Assembly (NCBI GenBank): GCA_000715685.1
Contig: KL569447.1
Location: forward strand, 3,405 to 11,812
DNA from: Streptomyces lilacinus
GTDB taxonomy: Bacteria; Actinomycetota; Actinomycetes; Streptomycetales; Streptomycetaceae
Direction: 5' to 3'
DNA length: 8,408 nt
Shown here: positions 6,261 through 8,408 of the stretch, in pieces
Position numbering within the stretch: position 1 is the stretch's first letter
Layout: each line of letters starts with the position of its first letter
Position numbers and translations under genes: made by a program
The notes under the pieces: generated by a model
Told to the model about the DNA's origin: nothing
The model's database searches: none
The model's input: the letters and a program-made list of their open reading frames with translations, nothing else

Positions 6261-6289
6261 TTGATAAGGGGCGGAAGTGCTGATACGGG
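6261..6289 (+). promoter_or_regulatory. Candidate promoter of the LADTG protein gene
   Basis: TTGATA (6261-6266) and TACGGG (6284-6289) are 17 nt apart, with TG one base before the second element, as in extended -10 promoters. The -10 match is weak. It would leave a leader of about 85 nt before GTG 6383. Confidence 0.28.
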
Positions 6290-6382
6290 GACCGATGACG
6301 CACGCGGCTTTCCCACCGGCACCGGTATCACTAACATCCTGTCAGCGTCCCCAATCTCCGTGACCACGAGGGAGATTCATTC

Positions 6383-6661
6383 GTGACCACACGCCGCCCC
6401 CTGCTGACCGCCGTCGCCGCCGGGACGGTGCTGTGCGCGCTGTGGTTCGTGCCGACCGCCGACGCCACGCCCGAGCATCAGCCGCCGCTGCACACCGTCG
6501 TGACGCAGCGGCAGTCACCCGCCGTCGACGAACTGGCACTCGCCGACACCGGTGGCCCGGACACCACCCCGTACCTCTTCGGCGGCGTCGCGTTCGTCGC
6601 GGCGGGCGGCGCGCTGGTCACGGGCGCGGTGCGCGCCTCGCGCACCGCCACCCGTCCGTAG
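6383..6661 (+). CDS. Small sortase-anchored surface protein with LADTG signal
   Basis: The 92-residue product has a signal peptide (1-28, ending ADA before Thr29) and a C-terminal cell-wall sorting signal: LADTG at 53-57, a hydrophobic stretch from about 64 to 82 and a basic tail (RASRTATRP). Streptomyces class E sortases are known to recognise LAxTG, cut between Thr and Gly and attach the protein to peptidoglycan. After both cuts only about 28 residues (29-56, Pro- and Gln-rich) would remain on the wall, with no recognisable domain. GTG 6383 is supported by GGGAG at 6370-6374, 8 nt upstream. The neighbour across the intergenic region is a wall cross-linking enzyme. The gene ends 33 nt from the convergent hutH stop, and I see no clear hairpin between them. 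No sortase gene is in the window. Confidence 0.85.
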   Translation: MTTRRPLLTAVAAGTVLCALWFVPTADATPEHQPPLHTVVTQRQSPAVDELALADTGGPDTTPYLFGGVAFVAAGGALVTGAVRASRTATRP

Positions 6662-6674
6662 CGCCGTCCGTAGC
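6652..6674. repeat. 12-bp tandem duplication over the stop codon of the LADTG gene
   Basis: CCGTCCGTAGC occurs at 6652-6662 and again at 6664-6674. The 12-bp period keeps the frame, so the codons CGT CCG TAG are repeated and give a second in-frame stop. Confidence 0.75.
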
Positions 6675-6694
6675 CCAGCCCGTACTGCCGCAGG

Positions 6695-8239
6695 TCAGGC
6701 CAGCGGGCCCGTCACCGGCTCGACCGCCTCGACCAGCTTCCCGGCCCGGACGAACGCCTCGGCCGCCGCCAGGTCGGGGGCCAGGAACCGGTCCTCGCCC
6801 GGGCCCTCCACGCCCGCCCCGCGCACCGCCGCGAGCACCGCCCGCGTCGCCGGCGCCGGGTCCAGGCCGCCCCGCAGCTCGATCGCCCGGGTCGCCGCGA
6901 CCAGCTCCACCGCGACCACCTTGGTCAGCGCGTCCAGGGCCGTACGCAGCTTGCGCGCCGCCGACCAGCCCATGGAGACGTGGTCCTCCTGCATCGCCGA
7001 GGACGGGATCGAGTCCACGGACGCCGGCACGGCCAGCCGCTTCATCTCGCTGACCAGGGCCGCCTGCGTGTACTGGGCGATCATCAGCCCGGAGTCGACG
7101 CCCGCGTCCCCGGCCAGGAAGGCCGGCAGGCCGTGCGAGCGGTTCTTGTCCAGCAGCCGGTCGGTGCGGCGCTCGGCGATGGACGCCAGGTCGGCGGCGG
7201 CGATCGCGAGGAAGTCCAGGACGTACGCGACGGGGGCGCCGTGGAAGTTGCCGTTGGACTCCACGCGCCCGTCGGCCAGCACGACCGGGTTGTCGACCGC
7301 GGCGGCCAGCTCCCGGTCCGCCACCAGGCGGGCGTGCGCGAGCGTGTCCCGCCCCGCGCCCGCGACCTGCGGCGCGCAGCGGATCGAGTACGCGTCCTGC
7401 ACCCGCGGCGCGTCGTCCTGGTGGTGCCCGGTGAGCCCGGAACCGGCCAGGACCTTGAGCATGTTGGCAGCGCTGGCCCCCTGCCCGGGGTGCGGCCGGA
7501 TCGTGTGCAGCTCCGGCGCGAGCACCTTCTCCGAGCCCAGCAGCGCCTCCAGCGACAGCGCGGCGGTGATGTCGGCCGAGGTGATCAGCCGGGCGAGGTC
7601 GGAGCAGGCCATGACCAGCATGCCGAGCATGCCGTCGGTGCCGTTGAGGAGGGCGAGCCCCTCCTTCTCCCGCAGCTCCACGGGCTCGATCCCGTGCTCG
7701 GCGAGCAGCTGCGCGGCCGGCCGCACGACACCGTCGGGGCCCTCCGCGTCGCCCTCGCCCATGAGGGTGAGCGCACAGTGCGACAGCGGGGCGAGGTCGC
7801 CGGAGCAGCCCAGCGACCCGTACTCGTGCACGACCGGGGTGATGCCGGCGTTCAGGATCGCGGCCATCGTCTCCACGACGAGGGGCCGTACGCCGGTGTG
7901 GCCCGACGCGACCGTCTTCAGGCGCAGGAACATCAGCGCCCGCACGACCTCGCGCTCCACGCGCGGGCCCATGCCGGCGGCGTGCGAGCGGACGATGTTG
8001 CGCTGCAGCTGCGTGCGCAGGTCGGGGCTGATGTGGCGGACGGCGAGGGCGCCGAAACCGGTGGAGACGCCGTAGACGGGGTCGGGCTTGGCGGCCAGGT
8101 CGTCGATCACCTGCCGCGCGGCGGCGACCGCCGCGAGGGCCTCTTCCGACACGACGATCCGGGCGTTGCCGCGGGCCACGGCGAGCACGTCTTGCGCGGT
8201 TGTCCCGGACGTTCCCACCACCACAGTGTGCATATCCAT
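6695..8239 (-). CDS. hutH: Histidine ammonia-lyase
   Basis: HutH removes ammonia from L-histidine to give trans-urocanate, the first step of histidine breakdown, in the cytoplasm as a homotetramer. The 514-residue product has the usual length and agrees closely with the Streptomyces griseus enzyme as I remember it, including start MDMHTVVVG and end EPVTGPLA. The MIO cofactor forms from Cys145-Ser146-Gly147 in GSLGCSGDLAPLSH, where Cys replaces the Ala found in many other ammonia-lyases and is normal for streptomycetes. Other active-site segments are YGVSTGFG (Tyr57), LLNGTDGM (Asn199), the QDAYSIRC segment (281-288) and QEDHVSMG (Glu418). ATG 8239 has a weak AGGGTG 7 nt upstream; the ATG at 8233 is an alternative. 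No other hut gene is in the window, which fits the scattered hut genes of streptomycetes. Upstream lie a candidate promoter, an inverted repeat and an 8-bp repeat array. Confidence 0.98.
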   Translation of the reverse strand: MDMHTVVVGTSGTTAQDVLAVARGNARIVVSEEALAAVAAARQVIDDLAAKPDPVYGVSTGFGALAVRHISPDLRTQLQRNIVRSHAAGMGPRVEREVVRALMFLRLKTVASGHTGVRPLVVETMAAILNAGITPVVHEYGSLGCSGDLAPLSHCALTLMGEGDAEGPDGVVRPAAQLLAEHGIEPVELREKEGLALLNGTDGMLGMLVMACSDLARLITSADITAALSLEALLGSEKVLAPELHTIRPHPGQGASAANMLKVLAGSGLTGHHQDDAPRVQDAYSIRCAPQVAGAGRDTLAHARLVADRELAAAVDNPVVLADGRVESNGNFHGAPVAYVLDFLAIAAADLASIAERRTDRLLDKNRSHGLPAFLAGDAGVDSGLMIAQYTQAALVSEMKRLAVPASVDSIPSSAMQEDHVSMGWSAARKLRTALDALTKVVAVELVAATRAIELRGGLDPAPATRAVLAAVRGAGVEGPGEDRFLAPDLAAAEAFVRAGKLVEAVEPVTGPLA

Positions 8240-8264
8240 ATTCAGGCACCCTAGAGACTGAATC

Positions 8265-8283
8265 GCGACCTGTCACTAGTCGC
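8265..8283. promoter_or_regulatory. Inverted repeat over the hutH -10 region, candidate operator
   Basis: GCGAC (8265-8269) and GTCGC (8279-8283) form an inverted repeat with a 9-nt spacer, 26 bp upstream of the hutH start. It covers the candidate -10 element, so a repressor bound there would block transcription. Streptomycete hutH is known to be inducible; that this repeat is the operator is inference. Confidence 0.33.
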
Positions 8284-8300
8284 CCTTGTGGCAGTTTCAA
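8273..8300 (-). promoter_or_regulatory. hutH: Candidate hutH promoter
   Basis: On the minus strand TTGAAA (8300-8295) is followed after 16 nt by TAGTGA (8278-8273), near the consensus of the housekeeping sigma factor HrdB. The implied leader is about 25-30 nt. Confidence 0.42.
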
Positions 8301-8324
8301 CGCTGGTGGATGCGGGTGCATGCC

Positions 8325-8364
8325 GCCCACCCGCCCACCCGATCACCCGATCACCCGATCACCC
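8325..8364. repeat. Five tandem 8-bp repeats upstream of hutH
   Basis: The array is gcccaccc twice, then gatcaccc three times, all of the form gNNcaccc with no gap. It begins 86 bp upstream of the hutH start and 25 bp upstream of the candidate -35 box. I see no gene in 8240-8408; the last 44 bases are too short to interpret. Confidence 0.8.
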
Positions 8365-8408
8365 GGAACCGTCACGCAGGCCCGCCCCGGCCGCGGAAGC
8401 GGCGGCGC

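Noticed and set aside
6552..8330. Long open frames on both strands over hutH
   Set aside because: They are shadows of a clearly identified gene, a common effect of very high G+C.

Overview
The window looks like chromosomal DNA of a Streptomyces or close actinomycete. G+C is very high, real genes have almost only G or C at third codon positions, several starts are GTG, and the gene types fit (an MIO-type HutH with the streptomycete C-S-G triad, a LAxTG sorting signal, a two-gene terpene cyclase/P450 operon). No RNA genes, CRISPR arrays, transposases or origins are visible.

Layout, left to right. (1) A DUF2786 protein gene on the minus strand, cut off by the window start (1-1196). (2) Divergent from it, a small secreted four-cysteine protein (1434-1775) whose cysteine pattern resembles the tendamistat alpha-amylase inhibitors. 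It is followed in the same frame by a 33-codon stretch with very strong coding bias (1812-1913), then a strong hairpin terminator. (3) A class I terpene synthase (2253-3380) overlapping a cytochrome P450 (3368-4717) by 13 nt, ended by a second hairpin that is nearly a copy of the first. This pair is a compact terpenoid operon: one enzyme cyclises a prenyl diphosphate and the other presumably oxidises the hydrocarbon or alcohol. The product cannot be told from sequence. (4) Convergent to it, a lipoprotein L,D-transpeptidase (4813-6087, minus). (5) Divergent from that, a 92-residue protein with signal peptide and LADTG sorting signal (6383-6661, plus). The two cell-wall genes share a 295-bp intergenic region. 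(6) Histidine ammonia-lyase hutH (6695-8239, minus), with a promoter-like region, a small inverted repeat and an array of 8-bp repeats upstream.

Most genes here look like ordinary streptomycete genes. The accessory and most interesting part is about 1430-4800: the inhibitor-like secreted protein with its in-frame second coding stretch, and the terpene synthase/P450 pair bracketed by related terminator hairpins, which suggests a module inserted between conserved neighbours. Several starts were chosen by reading the sequence: GTG 1196, ATG 1434, GTG 2253 and ATG 3368.
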